Source of the DNA: Paractinoplanes pyxinae
GTDB lineage: Bacteria > Actinomycetota > Actinomycetes > Mycobacteriales > Micromonosporaceae
DNA: 64,000 nt
NCBI RefSeq assembly: GCF_026626335.1
Contig: NZ_JAPNTZ010000005.1
Location: 1 to 64,000 of the forward strand
Reading direction: 5' to 3'
The notes beneath the pieces were generated by a model. The model worked only from the letters and a program-made list of their open reading frames with translations. It made no database searches and was not told where the DNA came from. The position numbers and the translations under genes were made by a program. Below, one piece after another: positions 48,499 to 57,729 of this stretch. Every line of letters starts with the position of its first letter. The first letter of the stretch is position 1.

Positions 48499-49542
48499 TC
48501 AGGTCGGGATGCGGAACAGACTCAGCTCCTGAGGCTCCGGCGAGCGGGGCGGCACGGTGACGCCGCGCACCACTCGCTCGTTCAGCCAGGCGATCCGCAC
48601 CTGGCAGGTGCTGGCGGTGGCCACTTCCCGGTCGGCCAGGATCGCCCCGTCCTCGGTGCTGAGCACCGCGACCCGCACGCCGCCGGCCGCCTTCGTGTAG
48701 GTCACGGCCAGCCGGTTGGTGCTCGGGGACAGGCGCAGATCGGTCACCCGCGAGCACCCCAGCGACGTCAGCGGCAGGAAGCGAACACCTCCGGGCGGGT
48801 CGATGCCCAGCAGCAACGGGCGGCACGACCGGCTCTTGCCCGCGATGATCAAACGGTCGCCCACCACGTCGGCCGCGTCCAGGGCGGCTCCGGGATCGGC
48901 TTCGGAGACGTCTAGCATGGCCGACGAGATGACCAGGCGTTCCAGGCCGCCGGCCAGGTCGTGCGCGTACAGGCCGTGCGGCCGCCACAGGTACGCCGTC
49001 GCGGCGTCTGCCGCGGCCAGGGCGACCGGCTCGGCCATCTGCCGGATGTCACGCTGCTGGGTCTCCCCGCCGAGGGACTGGACGGTGAGCAGCATGGCCC
49101 CGCCGGATCGGGGTCCCAGGGAGACCAGCCGGCCGTCCGGCAAGCCGATCGAACGGTCGTAGCTGCCCCCGCCCACGACGGAATGCGTGATCAGGTGGTC
49201 GTCGGCCGACACCTCGCCGATCTGCAGGTTGCCGCCCAGCCGGACCGGGGTCGGCAAGTTCTGCGGCGCCTCGTACTCCCCCGCGACGCCGGACAGGATG
49301 AGCCGCTGGGCCGGCGCCGGAGGAGCGACCGCCGGCTCGTACGCGGCCTGACGCTGACGCACGACCAGACCGCCGCCGACAAGGCCGGCCAGCACGACGA
49401 AGGCACTCGCCACGGCCGTGACGCGACGCCGGGCGCGACGGCGGGCCCGACGGTAGACGCCCGGCAGCTCCCCGGCGTACCCCTTGGAGTCCTCGGCCGC
49501 GGCGCGGACGGCCAGTTCGATGTCGCGGGGAATCTGGTCCAT
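48499..49542 (-). CDS. Single-pass membrane protein, probable anti-sigma partner
   Basis: A 347-residue protein. A cytoplasmic N-terminus of about 40 residues (MDQIPRDIELAVRAAAEDSK, then RARRRARRRV) precedes one membrane helix (VTAVASAFVVLAGLVGGGLV) and an external part of about 280 residues with propeller-like strands (LISG-type repeats such as VVGDRLIIAGKSRSC). It starts 2 nt after the ECF sigma gene with GAGGAG in front, the normal place for an anti-sigma factor, but it lacks the HxxxCxxC motif of zinc anti-sigma domains. It probably senses an envelope signal. Confidence 0.75.
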   Translation of the reverse strand: MDQIPRDIELAVRAAAEDSKGYAGELPGVYRRARRRARRRVTAVASAFVVLAGLVGGGLVVRQRQAAYEPAVAPPAPAQRLILSGVAGEYEAPQNLPTPVRLGGNLQIGEVSADDHLITHSVVGGGSYDRSIGLPDGRLVSLGPRSGGAMLLTVQSLGGETQQRDIRQMAEPVALAAADAATAYLWRPHGLYAHDLAGGLERLVISSAMLDVSEADPGAALDAADVVGDRLIIAGKSRSCRPLLLGIDPPGGVRFLPLTSLGCSRVTDLRLSPSTNRLAVTYTKAAGGVRVAVLSTEDGAILADREVATASTCQVRIAWLNERVVRGVTVPPRSPEPQELSLFRIPT

Positions 49543-49544
49543 GC

Positions 49545-50054
49545 TCACTCCTCGGAGCTCATCTGCGTACGGAGAACGGCCAGGCCGCGGGAGAGCCGGC
49601 TCTTGACCGTCCCCTCGGTCAGCCCGAGGGCCTCGGCCGTCTCGGCGGTGGACAGGTCGAGCAGGACGCGGCACGTGATGACGGCCCGCTGCGGAAGCGG
49701 CAGTTCGGCCAGCATGAACAGCGCGCCGGTGGGAGTGGTGTCCGAGACCGGATGGTCGGCGTCGACCGGGAGCGGGCTCTCGCGGCGCAGCTTGCGCCAG
49801 AACGACGTCGCCCAGTTGAGGCCGACGCGGAAGACCCAGCCGGCCGGGTTGTCGAGCGAGCCGACCACGGGCCATTTCGCGTACGCGCGGGCCATGGCCT
49901 CGTCGACCGCCTCGTGGGCCAGGTCGTCCCGCCGGAGCGTGACCGCCAGCGCGCGGTAGATCCGGTCGACGTGCGCGCGGTAGAACGCCTCGAACCCGTC
50001 CACCGCCGGATCGGACGAGGACACGGATCGCGGCGCTGCCGTGGGAACCACCAT
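49545..50054 (-). CDS. ECF (SigE/SigM-like) RNA polymerase sigma factor
   Basis: A 169-residue ECF sigma factor. Region 2: FEAFYRAHVDRIYRALAVTL, HEAVDEAMARAYAKW. Region 4: LPLPQRAVITCRVLLDLSTA, ETAEALGLTEGTVKSRLSRG. Start at 50054 (MVVPTAAPRSV) is chosen because residues before it are not sigma-like. It is co-transcribed with the membrane partner downstream and is divergent from the secreted GH5 gene, which may or may not belong to its regulon. Confidence 0.88.
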   Translation of the reverse strand: MVVPTAAPRSVSSSDPAVDGFEAFYRAHVDRIYRALAVTLRRDDLAHEAVDEAMARAYAKWPVVGSLDNPAGWVFRVGLNWATSFWRKLRRESPLPVDADHPVSDTTPTGALFMLAELPLPQRAVITCRVLLDLSTAETAEALGLTEGTVKSRLSRGLAVLRTQMSSEE

Positions 50055-50224
50055 GTCCGATACACGCGGGCGCACCACGTGAGGTTCCCAGGCGTACGCA
50101 AAAAAGCTACGGTGTTGGCACCGCGAGCGCGCGAGGCCACCACCCCCGGCCCGAGCGCGATCCCGGTGAACGGCGTGAGTGGGCACGTCGACGTGAAGTC
50201 ACGCCCCCACTCCAGAGGTAGGTC

Positions 50225-51583
50225 ATGAAGAGGAAACTCACCGTCCTCGCCGCCGCTCTGCTCGCCGCCGCCGCGTCCGTGCTGTTCTTCACCGGTCCCG
50301 CGTACGCCGCGACGGGCCTGCACATCGTCGGGCGCAACATCGTCGAGGCCAACGGCCAGACGTTCGTCATGCGCGGCGTCAACCACCCGCACGCCTGGTA
50401 CGCCAGCCGCACCGGCTCGTTCGCCGACATCAAGGCGGCCGGGGCCAACACCGTCCGCGTGGTGCTCAGCGGCGGCCGCTGGACCACCAACACGGCCGCC
50501 GACGTGTCGAACGTGATCACCTTGTGCAAGCAGAACAAGCTCATCTGCGTACTCGAAAATCACGACACGACCGGGTACGGCGAGGACAGCGCCGCGTACA
50601 CCCTCGACCAGGCCGCCAACTACTGGATCGGCCTCAAGAGCGTGCTGGTCGGCCAGGAGGACTACGTTGTCATCAACATCGGCAACGAGCCGATCGGCAA
50701 CACCAACCCCGGCCAGTGGACGGCCGCGACCACGGCCGCCATCCAGAAGATGCGCAGCAACGGCTTCGAGCACCTGCTGATGGTGGACGCGCCCAACTGG
50801 GGTCAGGACTGGACGTACGTCATGCGGGACAACGCGCAGACGATCCTGGACGCCGACACCCGCAAGAACACGGTGCTGTCCATTCACATGTACGCCGTGT
50901 TCAACCAGGCGAGCGCTATCACCAGCTACCTGGACACGTTTGAGCGCAACGGCTGGCCGCTGGTGATCGGCGAGTTCGGCTGGCAGTTCGCCTCGGGCGA
51001 GGTGGACGACACGACGATCCTGTCCGAGGCGGTCAAGCGCAACCTCGGCTATCTGGCCTGGTCGTGGTCGGGCAACACCGACCCGATCCTCGACATGACC
51101 ACCAACTTCGACGCCGGCCAGCTCACCACCTGGGGCCAGCGGATCGTGAACGGCCCCAACGGCCTCAAGGCGACCGCCAAGCAGGCCACCATCTTCGGCA
51201 CCGGGCCGACGACGCCGACCCCGACGCCGACGACCCCGACGCCCACGCCCACGCCGACCCAGACCACACCGCCTCCGCCGACCGGCGCCTGCACCGCCAC
51301 CTACGCCGTCACCGGCCAGTGGGGCGGCGGCTTCCAGGCCGACGTCAAGGTGACCGCCGGCAGCAGCGCCATCAAGGGCTGGACGGTGACCTGGACCTAC
51401 TCCAACGGCCAGACCGTCAGCCAGGCCTGGAACGCCACCGTGACCAGCAGCGGATCGGCCGTCACGGCCCGCAACGTCAGCTACAACGGCGCGCTGGCGG
51501 CGGGCGCGAGCACCCAGTTCGGCTTCCTCGGGTCATGGACCGGCAGCAACACCGCCCCGGCCGTGACCTGCGCCGCAGCCTAG
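50225..51583 (+). CDS. Secreted GH5 beta-mannanase/endoglucanase with CBM2
   Basis: A 452-residue extracellular glycoside hydrolase. Signal peptide 1-29 (ends AYAA). GH5 catalytic domain about 30-320: [10 protein letters not shown], acid/base Glu155 in [10 protein letters not shown], nucleophile Glu250 in VIGEFGWQF; the overall text ([20 protein letters not shown]) is closest to GH5 subfamily 8 mannanases. A Pro-Thr linker (about 325-350) leads to a CBM2 cellulose-binding module ([20 protein letters not shown] to the end, with conserved Trp and two Cys). It would cut mannan or glucan in plant cell walls. Confidence 0.92.
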   Translation: MKRKLTVLAAALLAAAASVLFFTGPAYAATGLHIVGRNIVEANGQTFVMRGVNHPHAWYASRTGSFADIKAAGANTVRVVLSGGRWTTNTAADVSNVITLCKQNKLICVLENHDTTGYGEDSAAYTLDQAANYWIGLKSVLVGQEDYVVINIGNEPIGNTNPGQWTAATTAAIQKMRSNGFEHLLMVDAPNWGQDWTYVMRDNAQTILDADTRKNTVLSIHMYAVFNQASAITSYLDTFERNGWPLVIGEFGWQFASGEVDDTTILSEAVKRNLGYLAWSWSGNTDPILDMTTNFDAGQLTTWGQRIVNGPNGLKATAKQATIFGTGPTTPTPTPTTPTPTPTPTQTTPPPPTGACTATYAVTGQWGGGFQADVKVTAGSSAIKGWTVTWTYSNGQTVSQAWNATVTSSGSAVTARNVSYNGALAAGASTQFGFLGSWTGSNTAPAVTCAAA

Positions 51584-51621
51584 AACCGGAACCTGGCGAG
51601 CCACGGGCTGTGGTTCCTAGA

Positions 51622-52560
51622 ATGCAGCCCGTGGCCGTCATGTTCGACACCGAGGCCGTGCCGGTCCGCGACCGGCTCGCGGCGCTGCGCGCCGTGCTCG
51701 TCGACCAGACCGTCCCCTCCAGCGTCGAGTTCGAACCGGTGCCGCCGGCGTCGGTGCGGGCCCGGGTCGAGTCCTGGCGGCTCGGCGACGCCCAGGTCGT
51801 CAAGGCCCGCACCAGCCACGGGATGGACCTGGTGCGCACCCCACGCCAGGTTCGCCGGGCCTGCGTGCCGATGGTCTCGCTGGCCGTCGCGGTAACCCCG
51901 GCCCACGAGGAGCAGTTCGGGGTCCGGCGCATCGTGCCGAGGGGCGCGCTGGCCTGCATCGACCTGACCGAGCCGTACCAGTTCCGGCAGCCGGGCCGCC
52001 ACATCGGCTACGCGCTGCAGATCCCGCTCGACCGGCTGGGCCTGCCGGGCGACGTCATCCGGCGGGCCGCGCCGCACCTGGCCCGCAGCCCGCTCTACGA
52101 CCTGGCGAGCGCCCACCTCACCGCCGTCACCCGCGACCCCGGTCAGTTCGGCGCGGCCGAGGTGGCGGCCGGGGTCGGCCGCTCCAGCATCGAACTGGTG
52201 CGGGCGTTGCTGCTGTCGGCGGCCGGCGAGGAGGGTGAGCGCGGCACTCTGCTGACCCAGGTCCGGGCCTACATCGCCCATCACCTCGACGAGCCCGGGC
52301 TGGGCCCGATGTCGATCGCGGCCGCCCTCAACGTCTCGGTGCGCCATCTGTACGACGTCTGCTCGCGCGCCGAGTTCAGCATCGAGCAGTGGGTCATCGA
52401 GAAGCGGCTGGCGGCGGCCCGGGCCGACCTGACCGATCCCGCGTGCGCCGGTCTGTCGATCGCCGCGATCGCGCACCGCCGCGGTTTCCGCAGCGCGGCC
52501 CACTTCACCCGCCGGTTCAAGACGACGTACGGCGTGACGCCCTCGGAATGGCGGGCTTGA
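51622..52560 (+). CDS. AraC family transcriptional regulator (AraC-binding-like N-terminus)
   Basis: A 312-residue regulator. The N-terminal 200 residues resemble the AraC_binding_2 (OxyR-like, TransRegulator) sensor domain common in actinomycetes. The C-terminal 100 residues carry two AraC HTH motifs: MSIAAALNVSVRHLYDVCSR and LSIAAIAHRRGFRSAAHFTR, then RFKTTYGVTPSEWR. It begins 38 nt after the GH5 gene in the same direction; co-regulation with GH5 is possible but unproven. Confidence 0.88.
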   Translation: MQPVAVMFDTEAVPVRDRLAALRAVLVDQTVPSSVEFEPVPPASVRARVESWRLGDAQVVKARTSHGMDLVRTPRQVRRACVPMVSLAVAVTPAHEEQFGVRRIVPRGALACIDLTEPYQFRQPGRHIGYALQIPLDRLGLPGDVIRRAAPHLARSPLYDLASAHLTAVTRDPGQFGAAEVAAGVGRSSIELVRALLLSAAGEEGERGTLLTQVRAYIAHHLDEPGLGPMSIAAALNVSVRHLYDVCSRAEFSIEQWVIEKRLAAARADLTDPACAGLSIAAIAHRRGFRSAAHFTRRFKTTYGVTPSEWRA

Positions 52561-52660
52561 CCCACACTGCGGTGCTCTTGCCCGAGACTGCTGACCCCGG
52601 CCGCGAACCGGCGTCCGAGCAGGAACGCGCGTCATCGTTGCGGTTGTGCAAGCAACCACG

Positions 52661-55333
52661 ATGAACCGCATGGTCGGCCGGGACGACGAACTGCGCCTCC
52701 TGGACGCCCTGCTGAGCGCGTCCGAGGCCGGTCAGGGCACCGCCCTGCGGATCCACGGGGCCGCCGGGCTCGGCAAGTCGGCCCTGCTGCGGACGACGGC
52801 CGAGCGGGCCGCCGAACGCGGCTTCTTCGTGCTGTCCACGTCGGGCGTCGAAACCGAACGCTGGTTCCCGTTCGCGGCCCTGCACCTGCTGCTGCAACCG
52901 CTCGGACGGGAGGCGGCGAACCGGCCCGCCGAGGCCGACGCCGACGTCTACCGGATCGGGCTGGCCGTCCTCGAACTGCTGGCCGACGCGGCCGACCGGC
53001 AGCCGGTGCTGGTGCTGGCGGACGACCTGCAGTGGATCGACAAGCCGAGCCGGGACGTGCTCGGCTTCGTGGCCCGGCGCACGGTGAACCACCGCCTGCT
53101 GGTCGTCGGGGCCTCCCGCAGACCCGAATCCGACTGGCGCGGCCCGGATCTGATGCCCGACCTGCACCTCGAGCCGCTGGCCGGCGCGGCCGCCGAGCGG
53201 CTGCTCGACGCGGGCGCGCCCGACCTGCCCGCCACCACCCGTTCGCTGATTTTGGACCGGGCCGCCGGCAACCCGCTGGCCCTGGTCGAGCTGCCCAAGG
53301 CCGTCGGCGACGGGCCGGCCGAGCCCGACGGGCTGCCGCTGACCCGGCGGCTGGAGGTCGCCTTCGCCGCTCGCACCGACGCCGCCGACCCCGCCGGCCG
53401 GGCGTTGCTGCTGGCGCTGGCCGCCGAACCCGGAACACCGCTGGACCGCCTGCTCGAGGCGGCGGGCGGCATCACCGGCACGGCGGTGGGGCCGGACGCC
53501 ATTCAGCCGGGCGTCGACGCGGGGCTGGTCACCCTGAGCGACACCCGGCTGGAGTTCCGTCACCCGCTGATGCGCTCGGCCATCTACAAGAGCGCGACCG
53601 TCCCCGAGCGGCTGGCCGCCCACCGGGCCCTGGCGCGGGTGCTGGCCGAATCACCCGAACGGCGGCTCGCGCACGAGGCCGCCGCGACGATCGGACCGGA
53701 CGACGATCTGGCCGACCGGCTCGAGACATTCGCCGGAGCGGCGTTGACCCAGGGCCGGATGGCGGCCGCCCTGCCCGCCCTGCGCCGGGCAGCCGAACTG
53801 GCCGGGGACGGCCGCCGTCGCACCGGCCTGCTGATCCGCGCGGCCGAGGTGGCCAGCCTGCTGAGCGACCGCCGGCACGCCCGGGCGCTGCTCGACCGGG
53901 CCGACCTGAACGCGCTCGGGCCGGTCGACCGGGCCCGGCTGCTGATCGTCTCCGACAACGCCGGGCTCGAGGCCGACGACAAGCACCGGCGGATCCGCGA
54001 AATGGTCACGGCGGCCGGCGCGGCCATGGAGGCGGGGGCGCGCGACGTCGCCGAGAATCTGTTGTGGCGGGCCGGGACGCGCTGCTTCTTCCTCGACGGC
54101 GACGCGCTGACCCGGGCCGCGGTCACGGCCCAACTGGCCCGGTGGGACTCGGATCTGAGGCCGCCTCATCTGGTCACCGTCCGGGCGTACGCGGAACCGT
54201 ACCGCTACGGCGTGGACGTGCTGCCCCGCTTCGACGCGGCCGAACCGGACCCGTCCGACGGGCGCGCGCTGCACTTCCTGGGCTCGGGCGCGATGGTGCT
54301 GGGCGAGTTCACCCGGGCCTCGCGCTATCTGGACCAGGCGGCGGCCATCTGGCGGGCCCAGGGTCAGCTCGGGCTGCTCTCGCGCACGCTGGCCGGCGCC
54401 TGGCCCCGGTTCTATCTGGGCGAGCTGGGCCGGGCCCGGGCCGAAGCCGACGAAGGTCTGCAGCTGGCCGACGAGACCGGCGAAACCGTTGTCTCGCACG
54501 GCCTGCGCGCGACGGCGGGGCTGATCGCGGCGGCCCGCGGCGACGCCGAGGACGCGATCCGGGTACTCCGCGAGCTGCGCACGAGCCGGCTGTTCGCCGC
54601 GATGCCGTTCGCGACCGTCATCGCGCAGCAGACCGACGGCCTGCTCGCGTTGTTCGAGGGCCGGGCCGACGAGGCGTACCGGCTGCTGGCCAAGGCGTTC
54701 GACCCGGCCGACGTGCACCACCACTCGGTGAGCGTGTGGATGCTGGCGCCCGACCTGGCCGACGCGGCGGTGGCGGCGGGCAAGGTGGACGAGGCCCGGT
54801 CGGTGCTGGCGGACCTGCCCGGCCTGACGGCGAAGCTGCCGACGGAAATGATGACGATGGCCCACTTCTATACCCGGGCCGTGCTCGCCCCGGATGAGGA
54901 GGCCGAGCAGGCGTACGCCGAAGCGCTGGACAGCTTGCCGCCCGCTCTGACGCTCGCGCGGGCCCGCCTGCGGCTGCACCACGGCCGATGGCTGCGCCGG
55001 CAACGCCGCTACCTGGACGCCCGCGACCCGCTACGGACGGCCCGCGACGAGTTCGACCGGATGGGCGCGCTGCCGTGGGCCGAGATGGCCCGCAGTCAGC
55101 TGCGCGCCACCGGCGAGGCCGCCGCCAACCGCGACCCCCACCTGAGCGAGCAGCTGTCGGCCCGCGAGATGCAGATCGCCGAGCTGGCGGCGCGCGGTCT
55201 GAGCAACCGCGAGATCGGCCAGCGCCTGTTCATCTCGCACCGCACGGTCAGCTCGTACCTCTACCGCATCTATCCCCGCCTCGGCATCACCGGCCGCGGC
55301 CAGCTGGCGGGCGCGCTGGCGGCAGCGTCGTAA
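52661..55333 (+). CDS. LAL-type LuxR family regulator (large ATP-binding)
   Basis: An 890-residue LAL regulator. N-terminal AAA/STAND ATPase: MVGRDDELRLLDALLSASEA, Walker A GAAGLGKSAL (33-42), Walker B VLVLADDLQWID. A long helical TPR-like middle follows, and a C-terminal LuxR HTH: LSAREMQIAELAARGLSNRE, IGQRLFISHRTVSSYLYRIY. ATP and inducer binding usually control such activators. GTG at 52646 is a possible start adding five residues. DUF402 gene follows after 10 bp. Confidence 0.9.
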   Translation: MNRMVGRDDELRLLDALLSASEAGQGTALRIHGAAGLGKSALLRTTAERAAERGFFVLSTSGVETERWFPFAALHLLLQPLGREAANRPAEADADVYRIGLAVLELLADAADRQPVLVLADDLQWIDKPSRDVLGFVARRTVNHRLLVVGASRRPESDWRGPDLMPDLHLEPLAGAAAERLLDAGAPDLPATTRSLILDRAAGNPLALVELPKAVGDGPAEPDGLPLTRRLEVAFAARTDAADPAGRALLLALAAEPGTPLDRLLEAAGGITGTAVGPDAIQPGVDAGLVTLSDTRLEFRHPLMRSAIYKSATVPERLAAHRALARVLAESPERRLAHEAAATIGPDDDLADRLETFAGAALTQGRMAAALPALRRAAELAGDGRRRTGLLIRAAEVASLLSDRRHARALLDRADLNALGPVDRARLLIVSDNAGLEADDKHRRIREMVTAAGAAMEAGARDVAENLLWRAGTRCFFLDGDALTRAAVTAQLARWDSDLRPPHLVTVRAYAEPYRYGVDVLPRFDAAEPDPSDGRALHFLGSGAMVLGEFTRASRYLDQAAAIWRAQGQLGLLSRTLAGAWPRFYLGELGRARAEADEGLQLADETGETVVSHGLRATAGLIAAARGDAEDAIRVLRELRTSRLFAAMPFATVIAQQTDGLLALFEGRADEAYRLLAKAFDPADVHHHSVSVWMLAPDLADAAVAAGKVDEARSVLADLPGLTAKLPTEMMTMAHFYTRAVLAPDEEAEQAYAEALDSLPPALTLARARLRLHHGRWLRRQRRYLDARDPLRTARDEFDRMGALPWAEMARSQLRATGEAAANRDPHLSEQLSAREMQIAELAARGLSNREIGQRLFISHRTVSSYLYRIYPRLGITGRGQLAGALAAAS

Positions 55334-55343
55334 AGTCGCGCGC

Positions 55344-55961
55344 ATGCCTTTCGCCCCGAATCAGATGGTCGTGCGCCGCTACGTCCGGGCCGGGCGGACC
55401 ACCTTCGCCAAGCCGATGCGGGTGGTGCGCGACGACGCGGACGGGTTGCTGCTGTGGATGCCGGTCGGCACCGAGGTGGCTCAGCTGACCGACCACGACG
55501 GCAGCACACTGCACGACCGCCCTCTGCATGAGATGAAAGAGCCTTCCCTCGTACGAAGGAAGTGGCGGCACTGGAGCATTCTGGTGCTCATGCCGCCCGG
55601 AGCCGCGTACTCGGTCTGGTGGTTCTTCTCGGCCGAAGGCGCCTTCGGCGGGTGGTACGTGAATCTGGAGACGCCGTTCACCCGGCGCCCCGAGGGTGTC
55701 GACACCACCGACCTCGTGCTGGACGTGGTGGTGAGCCCCGACCGCAGCTGGGAGTGGAAGGACGAGGACGAGTTCGCCGCGGCCGTCGGCGCCCCGGACT
55801 ACTTCGACGCGGCCACGGCCGGCGCGATCCGGGCGGAGGGTGAGCGGCTCATCGAGCTCGCGAAGGCCGGCGCCTTCCCGTTCGACGGCGCCTACACCGA
55901 CTTCCGCCCGGACCCGGCGGCCGCTCAGTTGATCGGCGAGATCATTCCGCCGTTGCAGTAG
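55344..55961 (+). CDS. DUF402 (FomD-like) protein
   Basis: A 205-residue DUF402/FomD-like protein: LWMPVGTEVAQLTDHDG, WWFFSAEGAFGGWYVNLETP, and DTTDLVLDVVVSPDRSWEWK with the conserved Asp/Lys cluster. FomD hydrolyses a cytidylyl intermediate in fosfomycin synthesis; most relatives are unassigned nucleotide hydrolases. It starts 10 bp after the LuxR gene and may be co-transcribed. Its 3' end overlaps the SDR gene on the other strand by 37 bp. Confidence 0.82.
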   Translation: MPFAPNQMVVRRYVRAGRTTFAKPMRVVRDDADGLLLWMPVGTEVAQLTDHDGSTLHDRPLHEMKEPSLVRRKWRHWSILVLMPPGAAYSVWWFFSAEGAFGGWYVNLETPFTRRPEGVDTTDLVLDVVVSPDRSWEWKDEDEFAAAVGAPDYFDAATAGAIRAEGERLIELAKAGAFPFDGAYTDFRPDPAAAQLIGEIIPPLQ

Positions 55962-56686
55962 ATGGTCTGGGCGGTGACCCAGCGCGTCTCCGGGGCGACC
56001 AGGAAACGCATGACCGGCACGATGTCGGTCGGGTCGCCCAGGTCGCCGCTGATGGTCATGCTCTTGAGCCAGGCGATGGTCTCGTCGGTCTCGACGTCGT
56101 AGAAGAAGTTCGTCTTCTGGGGGCCGGGAGCGATGCAGTTGACGGTCACGCCGCGCGGCCCGACCTCCTTGGCGAACGCCTTGGTGAAGTGCTCGACCGG
56201 GGCCTTGCTGCCCGCGTAGGCCGAGTAGGTCGCGGCCGTGACGGCCACCTGGGTGGTCACCAGGTTGACGATCCGCCCGTCGTCGGCCATCCGGCGGGCT
56301 GCCTCGGCCATCAGGAAGAACGGGATCTTCGCGTTGATGGCGAACGAGGCGTCGTACTCCTGCTCGCTGGTCTCGGCCAACGGTTTGCGGACGATGATCC
56401 CGGCCGTGTTGACCAGGATGTCCCACTGCCCGAAGCGGTCGATCGTGGCGTCGACCAGCGCGGCGATCTGCCCGGGGGCGGTGAGGTCGCCCTGATGCGC
56501 GATGGCCTCGACGCCCCGGTTCTTGAGGTCGCCGACGACGGCCTCGGCCTCGTCCGCCCGCGACGGGCTGTTGTAGTGCACGACGAGGTCAGCTCCGTCG
56601 TCGGCGAGGGCCTGGGCGAACAGCTTGCCGATGTTCGCGCTTCCTCCGGTGACGACGGCGGTCCTACCTGCGAGTTTTCCAGTCAT
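55925..56686 (-). CDS. SDR family oxidoreductase with Thr in place of catalytic Ser
   Basis: A 253-residue SDR. Cofactor motif TGGSANIGKLFAQAL, NTAG in place of NNAG (ILVNTAGIIV), and YAGSK at the active site. Thirteen residues before the Tyr, where Ser is expected, the text reads NLVTTQV, so Thr takes its place. The C-terminus RWVTAQTIYCNGG is standard. The chosen start is Met at 56686. It lies 49 bp downstream of an AraC gene on the same strand. Confidence 0.85.
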   Translation of the reverse strand: MTGKLAGRTAVVTGGSANIGKLFAQALADDGADLVVHYNSPSRADEAEAVVGDLKNRGVEAIAHQGDLTAPGQIAALVDATIDRFGQWDILVNTAGIIVRKPLAETSEQEYDASFAINAKIPFFLMAEAARRMADDGRIVNLVTTQVAVTAATYSAYAGSKAPVEHFTKAFAKEVGPRGVTVNCIAPGPQKTNFFYDVETDETIAWLKSMTISGDLGDPTDIVPVMRFLVAPETRWVTAQTIYCNGGMISPIN

Positions 56687-56735
56687 GGGCTCGACGTTGC
56701 CCGCCGCCCGCCCCGCCCACGGACCCGATCTTGCG

Positions 56736-57581
56736 CTAGAGAAGCCCAAAGTTGCGGTAAAGAGCGGGACTCGTGCCGTGCTCGCGGCGGAAGGCGGCGG
56801 CGAAGCGACTCGGGCTCTGATAACCGCAGGCGTACGCGACCTGGCGGACGCCGAGTTCGGTGGTGCGCAGCAGGTCGGCCGCCCGGCGCATGCGCAGCAT
56901 CGTGAGGTAGCGGTGCGGGGTCAGGCCGGTGGCGGCGCGGAAGGCGCGCACGAAATGGAACTTGCTCATCGCGGCCACCGCCGCCAGCGCGTCCAGGTCG
57001 ACGTCGTCGCCCAGGTGGTCGTGCATGTGCTCGATGACGCGGCCGGTGTCGAGCGAGGCGACCACGGCCGGCCGGGCGACCGGGACCGAGCGGTGCACCA
57101 GATGCGCGACCAGGCCCTGCGCCACCGAGTCGGCGTAGAGGGTGGGCGCACTCTCGTGCAGAGCGCGGGCCAGGGCGCCGGCCGCAGCGGCCACGTAGTC
57201 GTCGTTGACGGTGAGCGCGTCGGGCAGGTCGGCCGGGGTCCGCCCGTACGCGGAAAGCGTCTCCCTCACCAGCCCGGCGCTCAGCCGCAGGTGCAGCGAC
57301 TCCATCGGTTGCGGCCCGGCGGCCCGCCAGCGCAGACGCACGCCGCGGCCGGGTGCGGTGATGCCGACCGAGCCGGGGCGATAGGCAGCGCCCCGCCAGG
57401 AACCGCCGCCCCGGCTCTCGATACGGTAGCTGCCGCTGGTGACCAGGACGACGGTCAGGTCGGGCGTGGGCGCGCGGCGGAACTCGTCGGCGACGGCCGG
57501 GTCGCGCCAGGTGCTGGCGTGCACCTGACGCCATCCGAGGGTGTCGCTGGAGCGCAACAGGCGCGACGGGAGCTCACTCAC
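56736..57581 (-). CDS. AraC family transcriptional regulator
   Basis: A 281-residue regulator with a cupin-like N-terminal sensor (LTVVLVTSGSYRIESRGGGS, then YRPGSVGITAPGRGVRLRWR) and a C-terminal double HTH: DLDALAAVAAMSKFHFVRAF, VRQVAYACGYQSPSRFAAAF, REHGTSPALYR. The downstream SDR is its probable target. The 148-bp region upstream of it carries a cluster of TTGAC half-sites. Confidence 0.9.
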   Translation of the reverse strand: MSELPSRLLRSSDTLGWRQVHASTWRDPAVADEFRRAPTPDLTVVLVTSGSYRIESRGGGSWRGAAYRPGSVGITAPGRGVRLRWRAAGPQPMESLHLRLSAGLVRETLSAYGRTPADLPDALTVNDDYVAAAAGALARALHESAPTLYADSVAQGLVAHLVHRSVPVARPAVVASLDTGRVIEHMHDHLGDDVDLDALAAVAAMSKFHFVRAFRAATGLTPHRYLTMLRMRRAADLLRTTELGVRQVAYACGYQSPSRFAAAFRREHGTSPALYRNFGLL

Positions 57582-57669
57582 CCGTCAAGCATGCCCGGCC
57601 GCCGCCGATCGGACTGCTTCACGCTGACCGCGGCCGACGCGACCCGGGCCGCCTCGGCCGCGGGCTCAT

Positions 57670-57720
57670 GTTGACTGGATCAATATTGACGTCAACATGT
57701 ACGGCAATCCAGTCGTCAAC
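57670..57720. promoter_or_regulatory. Nested dyads built from TTGAC half-sites
   Basis: GTTGACTGGAT (57670-57680) faces ATCCAGTCGTCAAC (57707-57720), its complement with a 3-nt insertion, and between them TTGACGTCAA (57686-57695) is a perfect palindrome. Four TTGAC/GTCAA half-sites lie in 51 bp. It is between the AraC start and the end of the GH43-AbfB gene, so it may be an AraC operator or part of a terminator. Confidence 0.5.
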
Positions 57721-57729
57721 ACGAGGCTG

